Positions 8,301-17,322 of a stretch of DNA of 21,695 nucleotides are shown here, one piece after another. Both the position numbers and the translations under genes were made by a program. How positions within the stretch are numbered: position 1 is the first letter of the stretch; each line of letters opens with the position of its first letter. The stretch comes from Chromera velia (Eukaryota > Sar > Chromeraceae): positions 1 to 21,695 of the forward strand of contig JAHBMJ010001192.1 of assembly GCA_018398765.1 (NCBI GenBank), written 5' to 3'. The notes below the pieces were generated by a model. That model saw only the letters and a program-made list of their open reading frames with translations. It was not told the origin of the DNA and ran no database searches.

Positions 8301-11300
8301 GGCCAGAGGATCTTCCTTGAATTTGTTGAGCTTTGAAATTTCATTCCTTCCACTCTGTTTTGCTTTTGTGCGTTGTGCGAAGCGTGACGTGAACGCGAAA
8401 TCATGGTATGACAGAATTGACCTTCTCCCCTTACGATTTGGTTCTCTGCCCCCTCCCTCACCGACATTTGTGTCAAATTCTCTCTTTCTTTTTTTGTTTG
8501 CAGAAGTGAATGGGAGTCATTGGAGCGACGAGCGTTCTCGACCTTGCCTTCCCCTCTGAAGACTCTGGAAGAGGCAAAAGCCCCCCAAAGTGGAAGCAGG
8601 GGTGTGATTGGTGATGGGGTGTCAAGAGAGAAAGATAAGAAGGGAGCTATAAACACTGGCCAGGAAGAGGAGCGGGCTTGTCCCCATCTTCCCTCTTCGT
8701 CCCCTCTTTCTCTTGCTCGTTCTCTCCGATGTTCTTCTGACCTTACTGACTTCAGTCTGCCCCCTTCTCTCCACTTTCTCTTTGAGTATTACAAGAGAGT
8801 CAAAGGAAAGGAGGCAGCAGACCCCTCAACGTTTCTCAGGGCTCTTCTGAAGTCCTTCAGAGCAGTGGCCCTCCTCTCAAAAAGACTCGCTTCCGCTTCA
8901 GCATCAGGTGCTGGTCCTGTGTCTGTGCCTGGGGGGGAGGATGGGGGGGTTTTTCGGGTTGAGGCTGTTTTCAGACATTGGCGGGAGTCTGCTGCACAGC
9001 GGAGTGTAAACGAGCGGGATGAAAAAGCACAGGCTCGTGTGGAGATTCAAAGACCGGATAGGGGAGCTGTGAGTAGCTCGGAAGAGGGGAGTAGAGGAAT
9101 GGGAGATGGCAAAGCGAGAGATGCTGGGAGACCGTTAGGTCGACTGTTCAAGAAACTATCTGCCTGGCAGAGAGACACTCGGCTCGTGCGATTCAACGCC
9201 AAACGATCTGAGCGTCTTGCACGACGCGTCTGGCAAGCGTGGAAACTTCGTGTTCAGCTTGGTGTTTGGGTGAAGTTGAGAGTAAAAGAGGGAATGAGGG
9301 AGCGTTTGCGTGTATGCTTCAGAATATGGGAATTGAGGGCCAGACAGGCACTTGCAGAACGTCACAAATCCGAGACGCAAATTGCCGGGCAGACGCTGTC
9401 CCGCATTCGTGCACAATCCCGCCGTGCGGGTCTGCAACTTTTGTGTGAGAGGATTGAACGCACAGGCCTAGGTTGGGTGTGTGTGGGAAGGGGGGTAATG
9501 CTGCAGTTGCGTTCTGTCTGTGTGTGGAGACAGAAAAGTGGATCGATGATGTGGTCGGCCCTTGGAAGGACGATGGATTCCTTCAAGAGACGCGCTCTGT
9601 CAGACGGTCTCAATCGAATTTTGCGGTCTCTCCATGCGCAGCAGAGTGAAAGGGAAAGAAATGAAAGATGCCGCCGTTTGGTGGGGCTTCGCTCAAGACG
9701 AATGGTTGGAAGTCTGGAGAGACTTCGAGGGACGATCTGCGGGTCCGTGTTGACGTCTCTGAGCATTCGCTGTCTCCAGGCGCGTATGCACAAACGTGCA
9801 GAGATGAAGAAGAAGAAATGGGTATGGCGCGTTCTCTGGCGAGGTTACCGAATGGCGGGGGCACTTCGCCGCTCCGTTACTCCTCAGTTACGGGCCCAAA
9901 AGGAAGATGTGCTCACGACGTTTAGGAGGTTCTCGGAGGTGGTCTCCCTCGTTCAGGAGGCCCTCACTTGCCGCCGTCAGGCATCGGAGGCCACTCGGGC
10001 GTTGACTGTGCAGACGCGTCAGGCAGACGTGGAGCGTACCTCGGCTGCCGACACCAAAGTCCGTTTGGAGACCCAAAGCAGGAAGTGTGGGATGAGGGTG
10101 ATCGGCTGTGTTCTTCGGCGACTGGCGGTTCGAGTGGGTGTGCAGCGGTGAGTCAGTAAGCAAGACATCTTGACTGAGTGTGCTCATAGACTTTCTGCAG
10201 AAGTTGTGTTATTTATGCGTGGATTCGCACCCTTTTCTGGCTGCCCGTCGACGGCAAATGAGGGGCCCGTGTGCCATCGAAGTAAACAGCTTTGTTCGGA
10301 GGGGAGACAGGGGTTTTGTGTGGTGGTCTGTTTGTGTCCGCACTGCAGAGTAGAAGGAAGAAAAGAGAGGGAATTTCATGCATGCGGTTCGGATTTGCGT
10401 GGTGAGTGTACGATGCACAGGTCGTTTGCACGTGATTGTGTGAGAGTACGAAAAGCAGGGAAGGGAAGTCTGCGTCTTCATCTTTGTCTTCTGACGTGCA
10501 GTTGGCATCGTGTGTGCATTGGACAAGGTCTTTGGAGAGAAACCGCGACGAGGAAGTTTGTGCGGGCTGTGGGGAGAGGGGTGGAGGGGTCTGAGGGTTT
10601 TGTCTTCAGGATGTTGCAGTGGAATTCCGAAGAGGTTGCAGAGCGAGAGAAGCATCATCAGGGGGTGATGGAGAGAATGTGTAGAATGCTTAGAAAAGTC
10701 CAGATGCGTTTGGGTGTACAGGAATTGCAGAGGAGAAGCGCCTTGAAAGCTCTCGTGGAGGCAGAAATACGTGCAGCAGCAGACAGGGAAAGGGAGGGGG
10801 CAGCACGTCGGGAGCTTGCGTGGCTTCTTGAACAAGAAAGAGACGCCGTGAAGGAGTTGAAGGTCCGCGCTCCGCTTTTCTTTTTATTTTCTTTGTTTCT
10901 GTTTTTCTTTGTCTTTTCCTTTATTCGTCACTTGCTTTCTTCTCTTCATAGATACAGCCGAAGCTTGGCAGGGAGTCTGAGTGCGAGGGCAGTTTTCTCT
11001 ATTTGTCCTCTTCACATGTCCTCTCTTCTCCTCTCCTATCGATACACGAGGCCTCACCCTCCCTTTCATTAGTGCTCCCGTTCGCTCTTCCTTGGTGTGC
11101 TTTGTTCCCGTGTGGTTTCTTTCAGCTGAACGCTTGGACCCCTCTGTTTAATTTCTGCGTGTGCCCCTACAGGTGGCGATTGAGTCTTCAGAGCAGCGCA
11201 TGCGGCAGGCAGAGGAGACGGCGTCGTCGTTGAGAGAGCAGCGAGAGGACCTTGCTGGCAGACTCCACGAGAGGGTGGAAGGGGTCGAGAGAGTCCGAGA

Positions 11301-11572
11301 GGCAGCTGCGGAGAGAGAGGCCGCGCTGTCGGCACAACTGGGGGCAATGCAGGGGAGAATCCGGGAGGTGGAGACGGAGGCGGGAGAGACGAGAGCCTCT
11401 TTGAGAGACGCCCTTGAGGCCATACAGGCAGAGAAGGAAGCAAATGGGTGGGTGGAGCTCAGATGGGAACAGGGGAAGTGAGAGAGACTCTTTGTAGCAG
11501 TCCTCCCTGGGGTACAGTCGCTTCGTGTGACACGTGTGTGCGCGCGCATCCCCGCATCCTTTTACCGGACAC

Positions 11573-11613
<41 letters not shown>

Positions 11614-14600
11614 TCTTCTTCTTCCATGTGAGTTTGTATGGGAGTGAGTGTGCGCGTGCATGTGTGTGCCAAAGCGTATGTATGTATGTATGTATGTATG
11701 TATCTATGTGTGCGTATGCATGTATCTACGTGTGTGCGTGTGTATGTATGTATGTATGTATGTATGTATGTGTGTGCAGGTCACTTGAAGGGGCCCTGGA
11801 GTTGAGTCAGGCGCGTACTGTGAGTTTCTTCGCGAGGCTGAGGGATCGCAGGAGGGATCGGGAGACGGAGGGGCTGTTGCGTTTGTCGTTCGGGGCCATT
11901 AGGGCTGAAGGACTCTGCGGTACCCGTCTGAGTGGGATGGCAGACAGGGCCAGGCGGCAGACAGCCAGGAACCTTACAGCGGCCTTGCGGTCCGTGGCCG
12001 CTCTGAAGAGAGCCCGCGCCCAGTGTGTCTCGAAGGGCGTATGGATCCTCAGTTCTTTGGAGCGAGCGAAGCGCACGCTCATGGCGAGAGAGCCGTTTCT
12101 GATTTTTCAAGATCTTTTGAAATTGTCTGTCTTGTGGGGTGGAGTGGGGGAGGTTGTGTGTCGACGAGGAAGGCGGTGGGGGCAGGTGTCGGGTATCATT
12201 TCGCTGAAAGAACATGTCGAGTCGTGCAGACAGAGAGAAAAGCAAGAAGACGCAGCTGTGCGTTTGTGTAAGAGGCTGCGCGTATTTGGGGAGCGCGGTG
12301 GGTGGGAGGGATGGAATAAGAGTGTGGAGGCAGAAGAGCGGAGACGAATCGTTGCGATGGCAGTCGGCCGAATTCCTCGTCTGGTCAGTCGGCGTGTGAT
12401 AAGGTTTGCACTTCAGTCGCTCCGGTCGGCGGCTTTGCGTCGAGGGGAGAGGGGGGTGGAGTCGAGGCTGCAGCAGGAGACGGCTGTGCTGTTTGGATCG
12501 GCACGATTGCAGTTGCTTCGCGCTGTCGTTTTGACTCTCAGCGCTGTCAGGAGGGCGCGGCTCGCTGAGGGCCTACAGGCATTTCGATCCCGTAAGGCGC
12601 ACTGCGCGTGTTTGGAGATGATGGGGGACGCCTTTTCAGCGCGGCGTGTGGCGCTAGAAGCCCGCTGTATGAAATTGTCGGGTTTTCGGTTTTGGCGTTT
12701 GGTATTTCTGCAGCGCCGTGCTGTGAAATCCGTGAGCTCTCTGGTCTCGAAAATTTGTAGTCGACAAGCGTTCAGCCGTCTCCGTGTGTGTATTGACTCC
12801 GAATCTCGTAAGCGTCTCCGTTGCCGTTCAGGGTGTCTGAGTCTCTCTGTTCAGATCGCTAGTTTGGTCCGAGATCGGGTGGCACGGGCGTTCTCCACCC
12901 TGGCCTTGGAGTTGTGTGTGAGGACTCCGTTGCAGGACAGCCATCTGAGACACGGGTATCAGACCTTTGCTGTGCGCGCTGAACGGCGGCTGTTGCTCAG
13001 GGCGTTCAGAGGGCTCCAATCGATGCGGGGGAGAGACCGGAGAAGGGCCCAGGCAGTGGAAAGGGCCGTCTCAGGGTGCATGCTGCGAGTGAAAGGTGGG
13101 CTCTTATGAGGCACTTCTCTGTTACACGTTGAACAAACAGATTTCGAATGCAGAAATCAAACGAATCATGTGGGAAATTCTCAGGAAGGAGAAAAGTAAA
13201 TTTCAAGCGTGGGCAAGGGAATAAAGATTGCTTACTGTAGTGGATGGACACAGGGGAGAGGAATTTTGTTTCGCGCAGTATCTTTTTGTGTGCTTGCACT
13301 TGTTCTTTCTTGTCTAAAGACAGACGCGGACAACCTCTCATACTCTCTCTCTTGTTTTGAGTTCTCTTCTTTGCACCCACCGTTCGCTATCCCGTTCTTC
13401 CCTCCTCGGGTCCTTTTGAAGAAAACATCATCGATGATATTCGTACTGTGTGCGGTCGGTGCAGCCCAAGTGTTTCGACTTCTGACTGTGCGACCTTTGA
13501 GGACGGCCTCCCTCGCGCTCGCTGGCCAGGCTCTCTCTGCTCACGCACTCGCAGAGAGACGGCGGGTGGCCATGGAGGCCGTGGCGGAGGTGCATGCGCA
13601 GTCACAGAGATCTGTGGGCATCTGGAGTGTGTTGAGGAAGTGGCATGCTGGTGCCAAGAGGAGAAGAGAGGTGAGAGCAGCACTTCGTCGCGTCCTTCTT
13701 ACAGAAGACCGAAAGCGTCATCAACTGCAGATGCAGGCTTTCAAGTCCTGGCTGGTGTTCGTGAGGGTACGCGTTGGGGTGATCATGCTGACAGACGAGC
13801 GGCGTCAAAGGAGACTGAGGGGTCTTCGCTTGCTTGCCTGTGCTCTGGCATCGTGGGCTTGTCGGAGATTTGGGACTGATGGCCTGAATGCGTTGCGATC
13901 AAATGTGAGTCAACCAAGCATGCACACATTTGCATGTCGGGCCTTTCGAGGGTGAATGTTGTGGATGGGTGCCTGCGATCACACGTGAACGCAAAGTGTA
14001 GAGAGGCAAGGAGGCAGTCAAGGAGAAAGATTTTATGATGAGACTCTGAAGGGCTGCAGTTGTCTCTTGTCATTTAGCTTCTGTGGTGGGAAGAGAATGA
14101 GGAGAGGAGAAAGTTCTTACGAACTGCATTGAGACCTGCAGCTTTCAGGCGGATTGGTTGGCAACAATTCGCTTCTCATTCGCTCTACGGTGTATGTGCG
14201 TTCACGTCTGAAAAAAATGTCTGTCTGCCCGTCTCAAAGTGTTTTCTCTCTCTTCGTGGCCTTCCTGACAGGTTGTGAGGGGACGGCTTTTCGAAGACTC
14301 TGCAGCCATTAGTGCGGGTGCCGACCACACGAGCTTACTGGAGATGCGGCTGGCAGACTTGAAGGAGAGACTGGCGGCGAGCGAGAGCGCTGTGGTCTCT
14401 GCGGAAGGTAAAATTCAGGTGAGAGAAAGCGAGACACACGGGAGGGGAAACAGGATGGATCTATAATCATTTATCCAGCCTCCACAAGAGTTTTTCATTT
14501 TCTGTGTTTTTTTTTTTCCTTTTCTTTGCTTCCCCGCCCCCTCTCTTTGTGTCATGACGCACGCGCGTAAATAGCGTGCATATGAGTAGTCATGGACTCT

Positions 14601-14732
14601 GTGACAGCCGGGACACTCTTGGGTCACCTCCCTCTGGCCTGCTCCCTACTCTCCTCTCCTCGTTCTATTGCACGTTGAGTCGCTTTCCTCCCTCTCTTGC
14701 ATACACAGCCGCTTCGTGTGTACATCTGCATG

Positions 14733-14777
<45 letters not shown>

Positions 14778-14783
14778 GTGTGT

Positions 14784-14819
<36 letters not shown>

Positions 14820-17322
14820 GCGCAGCGAGAGAGTTCCCGCGTTCTGTCCACTGCCGAGGCAGACCTCCGGGGCCGCTTTGAGGCTGCGTTGAGGGAGGCA
14901 GAGGAGGCCAGGGAGAGAGCCGCACAAGCAGAGGGAGAGACACGAAGAGCAGAAGATCGAATAGCGCTTGTTGAAAGCGAGTTGACTTGTCTCCGTTCCT
15001 CTGTGTCTGCCCTCCAGTCAGACCAAGAAGGGACTGTGCGTCTCCTTCAAGAGAGACAAGAGGAGACAGCAGCTTTGAAGAGACGCTTGACGAGTGCTAA
15101 TGAGGAACAGTCACGGCTGGTGCAATCCCTTGCAGAGACGGCGAAGGAGGCAGCGACAGCGAAGGATGAAGTTGAGGCAGCACAAATTCAGCGTGTACAG
15201 ACGACAGAAGCTCTGCGGACAGCAGACGCAGAGATTTCTCAACTGCGTCTTGCTTTGGAGGAGAGGGAGGCGGCTGTGGGTGCAGAGAAGGCGCGCACGG
15301 TGAAGGAAAGAGAAGGGAAAAGAAGGATACAGGAGAGATGGAAAGCAGAGGTCAGTTTGCTTGTCCCTCTCTTTGTTTTCTTTCTTTTCTTTTTTTCTGC
15401 TCCTGTGTGTATGTGTGTGTATGTGTGTTTTTTTTCTGTCTGTCTATGCGTCTCCTCTCTCCGTCTTTTCCCCTTCTTTTCTTTGTTGTTCTGCTTCTTT
15501 CCTTTTTTTTTTATCTCTCTCCCTTGGACTCCTTCATCCACGGGCAGCTCTGTTCAGACTTTGCAGTCCTCTGTCAGTTCCCTCACGCCCCTTCGCGCAA
15601 ACGCAATTAAGTTGTTTGGGGGGGATTCAACGTTTCCCGATACCCGCCTCACATGACTGCATGTCCTTCTGTCTCCTTGTAGGTCGCACAACTGCACGCT
15701 GCTCTGGAATTGAACAGGTCGAGGGTCTCTCTGACAGAGGAACAGGTGGGTCCATGCAATGTCGTGGATCGGTCTGTTCCTTCGAGCGTGCACATTTTGA
15801 TTTCGTGTCAGCCGGTGTCTGTATTCGTTCCCCTTCAGCCCGATCGAGACTGACAGACAGAGAGTTGGGACACAAGCTAGAAGAAGTTGCATAGTGTGCG
15901 AGATACCTTCTTTCGAAGTCCAATCAAAGGACGGCGCCTGTGTGAGAATCTTTTTTCAGGAGATGGCTTGATCAATCTCATGCATGAGTACGAAATGAAA
16001 AACAGTCCCGGTCCGTTCCCTGTCTTGACCATGGAAAGGAACTGGTGATTTCTTGTCATCTGAATCGCCACTTGCCCAGCTGCTGTCTGCATTTGATAGC
16101 TCCTATGTAGATGTGCACTTTCTGTCTCGAGACCCCCGTGGAAGGATTCTCTGTATCCGTCGGCTTACGTTTGTATGTATGTATGCATGAATGGATGCAG
16201 ATGCACGATCTCCGGTCGCAGCTTCAGCGTCAAAATGAAGAGATGAACAAGAGAGCTTTAGCACTCACACCCGTGCCTGGATCCCCCACCGGCCCTTTGC
16301 TTCTTCCTGCATCGTCTCTCTCCTTCTCGGCAGCAGTACCGCCGCCTGCCTGGTCTGTCTCTGCCTCTGCTGAGAGGGAGAGGGAGAGGGATACTGTCGG
16401 CATGAGTCTCGGGGGTCTGCAGGGGTCTCTGCAGGGCGGGATGGGGGGGGCCGCGCCTGCGCCTGCTCACACGGCATTGTCTCTTTCCAGAACCGTCTCT
16501 CCTCCCGGCCCCGGAAGAGGACATCTGCAAAACGGGACACAGAAACATGGACCCACTTTCGATTCACACCTCGACAGTCACGCTCTGCAACAGGCTGGCA
16601 TCATCAGCATGCAACACCCGACAGTGATTCCTCCTATGCACATATGCAGTGGTGTCACTTCTCCCCTCGCGGGACACAACGGCACACCCATCCCCTCCCT
16701 CTCCTCCTTCGCTGTTCCCCCCCAAGAATGGAATCCCCTCTCGAGTCCTCAACCTCATCACTTCGCATCACGAGTCGCTGACAGTGGCAGCTGGACTTTC
16801 GGTCAAGGGACCAAAGCACTGCAGGGGGGCAGAGAGAGCACAGCCGTCTCTTCGAGACAGTCCCATCACCTCTTCCTGCAACAGGGAGGAGGGAGGATGC
16901 GGCAGCGTTCGGGAGGGCGGGTGAGTGCAGTCCACAAGAAGGCACGCGTGGGGCTACAAGGAGGGTCTGAAAGATCAAGCGCCCCTCGCAGTTTCAGAAC
17001 GAGCCTTCGAGGGGGCGGGGCAGTCGCGGGGACCCTGTCGCCGTCTCCGCAGGCCCCTGGGCGCTCTCTCGTTGCCTCGTCTCTCAGTCCGGGCCCTTCC
17101 CTGTCACCTGCCGGTGCACTTCCCGTCTCCTCATCTGGCCCCGGACAGGGTGCGCATCGGCCTTTCGGGATCTTCCCCCCAGGGGCCTCTGCCTCTGCTT
17201 CTGCTTCCGTTGGGGGCCCCAGCAGTCTGATGTCACGGCCCATCACTCAGTCGGGGGGCGTCCAGGGAACAGCTGAGTGGGTCACAGAGGAAGAGGACGA
17301 AGAAGGTAGAGATGTAGGATGA
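5220..17322 (+). CDS. Giant Sfi1-like / coiled-coil centrosomal-type protein, 16 exons
   Basis: Proposed exons: 5220-5395, 5546-5714, 6113-6206, 6338-6379, 6519-7539, 7644-7701, 7776-8275, 8504-10147, 10502-10862, 11173-11477, 11780-13095, 13465-13904, 14272-14418, 14820-15350, 15683-15745, 16201-17322. All 15 introns are GT-AG, and donor and acceptor phases agree at each junction, giving 7,989 nt (about 2,662 residues). Domains: 1-115 helical N-terminus; ~160-500 disordered Ser/Pro/Arg; ~520-1355 basic helices with Trp in F/W-x-x-W settings (W605, W641, W846, W908, W933, W962); ~1356-1456 coiled coil; ~1457-2042 second helical array (W1954, W1990, W2025); ~2043-2289 coiled coil; 2290-2662 Ser/Pro/Gly tail ending in an acidic patch. 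Spacing of ~25-36 residues resembles Sfi1 centrin-binding repeats, so a centrin-fibre, basal-body or spindle-pole scaffold is inferred. The N-terminal exons and start are least certain. It could be two genes, but the continuous phases argue against that. Confidence 0.72.
5546..5714 (+). CDS. Exon 2 of the large gene
   Basis: The acceptor is TTATTTATGCAG at 5534-5545. The exon encodes a helical segment starting DYARRLLEKLGG and ending RARDVLLQE, with an internal WDESVRW. The donor GAG/GTCGGT is phase 0 and joins directly to exon 3 (LLQE then AQNLSS), giving a continuous helix. A second GT at 5723 would permit inclusion of another segment at 5782-5983. Confidence 0.6.
6113..6206 (+). CDS. Exon 3 of the large gene
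   Basis: The exon follows a TG-rich tract and GATGCAG acceptor (6106-6112). It encodes AQNLSSLSVHADTVL and then a leucine-rich helix (LLLALKSFIQDDAEL). The donor is TAG/GTTGGT, phase 1, and the following intron is T-rich. Confidence 0.65.
6338..6379 (+). CDS. Exon 4 of the large gene (42-nt small exon)
   Basis: The acceptor is TTTTTGGTCAG and the donor GAAG/GTCCTT. The exon is 14 codons, phase 1 in and phase 1 out, encoding AKNSAAREDQEQCE. It can be included or skipped without changing the frame, because exon 3 (phase 1) also joins exon 5 correctly. Confidence 0.5.
6519..7539 (+). CDS. Exon 5: disordered Ser/Pro/Arg-rich segment
   Basis: The acceptor is GTGTCTGCAG, phase 1, and the donor GGAG/GTGCGT, phase 2. 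About 340 residues are dominated by Arg, Ser, Pro, Glu and Gly, with many SP/TP sites (for example RSPPPSRERE and SHSLSPVRLSRTPLSDRR), predicting an intrinsically disordered, heavily phosphorylatable region. The last ~40 residues become helical (RARLQERLGAAAALEALGG). Coding is supported by an uninterrupted frame of over 1 kb in GC-rich sequence. Confidence 0.75.
7644..7701 (+). CDS. Exon 6 of the large gene
   Basis: A strong acceptor (TTGTTTTCTCCAG, phase 2) precedes 58 nt encoding LRHRLSLLLAMVFSRLFFR, a basic/hydrophobic helix. The donor is AGA/GTGCGT, phase 0. The segment is compatible with the start of the Sfi1-like array. Confidence 0.6.
7776..8275 (+). CDS. Exon 7: first clear Sfi1-like Trp repeats
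   Basis: The acceptor is CTTCTTCCCTCAG, phase 0, and the donor GTCAG/GTCAGG, phase 2. After a Gly-rich linker the exon encodes LFQKVFKTWAVAVGKQKERR and, 36 residues later, RRALSRWRDFSSR. These are basic helices with the hydrophobic-x-x-Trp pattern of Sfi1 repeats. An alternative donor at 8230 is phase 1 and does not fit the next exon. Confidence 0.75.
8504..10147 (+). CDS. Exon 8: main Sfi1-like helical array
   Basis: The acceptor is TTTTTTTGTTTGCAG, phase 2, and the donor CAGCG/GTGAGT, phase 2. It is the longest exon (548 codons). A Ser/Pro-rich opening leads to Trp-centred basic helices: EAVFRHWRES, KKLSAWQRDTR, RRVWQAWKLRVQ, RVCFRIWELRARQ, RSVCVWRQKSG and VWRVLWRGYRMAG. Three successive Trp are 25 and 29 residues apart. 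The frame stays open over 1.6 kb. The end of the exon is Gln/Arg/Thr-rich helix. Confidence 0.8.
10502..10862 (+). CDS. Exon 9: end of first array and start of coiled coil
   Basis: The acceptor is CTTCTGACGTGCAG, phase 2, and the donor GAAG/GTCCGC, phase 0. It begins WHRVCIGQGLWRET and then FRMLQWNSEEVAEREKHH, and ends in charged coiled coil (REREGAARRELAWLLEQERD). Another phase-2 acceptor in the same frame ends at 10348 and would add 51 codons. I prefer 10502 for its better pyrimidine tract. Confidence 0.68.
11173..11477 (+). CDS. Exon 10: coiled coil 1
   Basis: The acceptor is TGCCCCTACAG, phase 0. The exon encodes VAIESSEQRMRQAEETASSL and onward, classical heptad-rich coiled coil with Glu/Arg/Ala/Leu and no Pro or Gly for long stretches. 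Two donors are in the same phase (2): after 11477 (GTGAGA, used here) and after 11447 (GTGGGT), so the last 10 codons are uncertain. Confidence 0.75.
11574..11779 (+). repeat. (CT)n, (CTT)n and (TGTA)n microsatellites inside intron 10
   Basis: The CT run (about 11574-11610) is followed by CTT units and then, from about 11676, by repeated TGTA with TG interruptions, which runs into the acceptor TGTGTGCAG at 11771-11779. Translations through it give Ser-Leu and Tyr-Val-Cys-Met alternations, which are repeat artefacts. Confidence 0.85.
11780..13095 (+). CDS. Exon 11: second helical array
   Basis: The acceptor is TATGTGTGTGCAG after a (TGTA)n tract, phase 2, and the donor GAAAG/GTGGGC, phase 1. 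It has ~438 codons rich in Arg, Leu, Ala, Ser and Cys forming serial amphipathic helices, for example SGFRFWRLVFLQRRAV and RQAFSRLRVCIDSESRKR. The Trp positions of Sfi1 repeats are often replaced by Leu or Phe here, so repeat identity is weaker than in exons 7, 8 and 12. Confidence 0.78.
13465..13904 (+). CDS. Exon 12: regular Sfi1-like repeats
   Basis: The acceptor is TCGGTGCAG, phase 1, and the donor AAT/GTGAGT, phase 0. It contains three Trp-centred helices, SVLRKWHAGAKRRRE, MQAFKSWLVFVRVRV and ACALASWACRRFG, with Trp spaced 36 and 35 residues apart, close to the 36 in exon 7. This is the best evidence for a true tandem repeat. Confidence 0.78.
14272..14418 (+). CDS. Exon 13: start of coiled coil 2
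   Basis: The acceptor is CTTCCTGACAG and the donor TTCAG/GTGAGA. It has 49 codons, phase 0 at both ends, so it can be skipped in frame. It encodes VVRGRLFEDSAAISAG and then a Leu/Glu/Arg heptad region (LLEMRLADLKERLAASES). Confidence 0.72.
14733..14819 (+). repeat. (TA)n(TG)n composite microsatellite ending at an acceptor (intron 13)
   Basis: A TA run with two G interruptions (about 14737-14778) passes into a TG run (to 14816), which ends directly in the acceptor CAG at 14817-14819. The arrangement matches the repeat at 1-110. Confidence 0.9.
14820..15350 (+). CDS. Exon 14: coiled coil 2
   Basis: The acceptor is TGTGTGTGCAG at the end of a (TA)n(TG)n tract, phase 0, and the donor GCAGAG/GTCAGT, phase 0. 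The 177 codons are almost wholly long coiled coil (for example FEAALREAEEARERAAQAEG and LEEREAAVGAEKARTVKERE), without Pro. Confidence 0.82.
15683..15745 (+). CDS. Exon 15 (63-nt small exon)
   Basis: The acceptor is GTCTCCTTGTAG and the donor AACAG/GTGGGT. It has 21 codons, phase 0 on both sides, encoding VAQLHAALELNRSRVSLTEE plus Q and continuing the coiled coil between exons 14 and 16. Confidence 0.65.
16201..17322 (+). CDS. Exon 16: terminal exon, Ser/Pro/Gly-rich tail
   Basis: The acceptor is GAATGGATGCAG after a short TGTA tract, phase 0. The exon begins with the last coiled-coil turns (MHDLRSQLQRQNEEMNKRA), then ~350 residues of Ser/Pro/Gly/Ala-rich disordered tail including an ASASASAS run, and closes with a Glu/Asp-rich patch (TEEEDEEGRDVG) at TGA 17320-17322. 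A GTGAGT at 16921 could act as a donor, but no matching acceptor was needed because the frame reads through. Confidence 0.75.
   Translation: MHDLRSQLQRQNEEMNKRALALTPVPGSPTGPLLLPASSLSFSAAVPPPAWSVSASAERERERDTVGMSLGGLQGSLQGGMGGAAPAPAHTALSLSRTVSPPGPGRGHLQNGTQKHGPTFDSHLDSHALQQAGIISMQHPTVIPPMHICSGVTSPLAGHNGTPIPSLSSFAVPPQEWNPLSSPQPHHFASRVADSGSWTFGQGTKALQGGRESTAVSSRQSHHLFLQQGGGRMRQRSGGRVSAVHKKARVGLQGGSERSSAPRSFRTSLRGGGAVAGTLSPSPQAPGRSLVASSLSPGPSLSPAGALPVSSSGPGQGAHRPFGIFPPGASASASASVGGPSSLMSRPITQSGGVQGTAEWVTEEEDEEGRDVG

Noticed and set aside
9362-9793. Minus-strand open frames antisense to exon 8 (and similar ones at 10209-10835, 11188-11661 and 16866-17246)
   Set aside because: They are shadows of the GC-rich coding strand, with no splice or start logic of their own.
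11676-11779. Tandem TGTA units considered as a CRISPR-like or telomere-like array
   Set aside because: Four-base units without spacers: an ordinary microsatellite within an intron.
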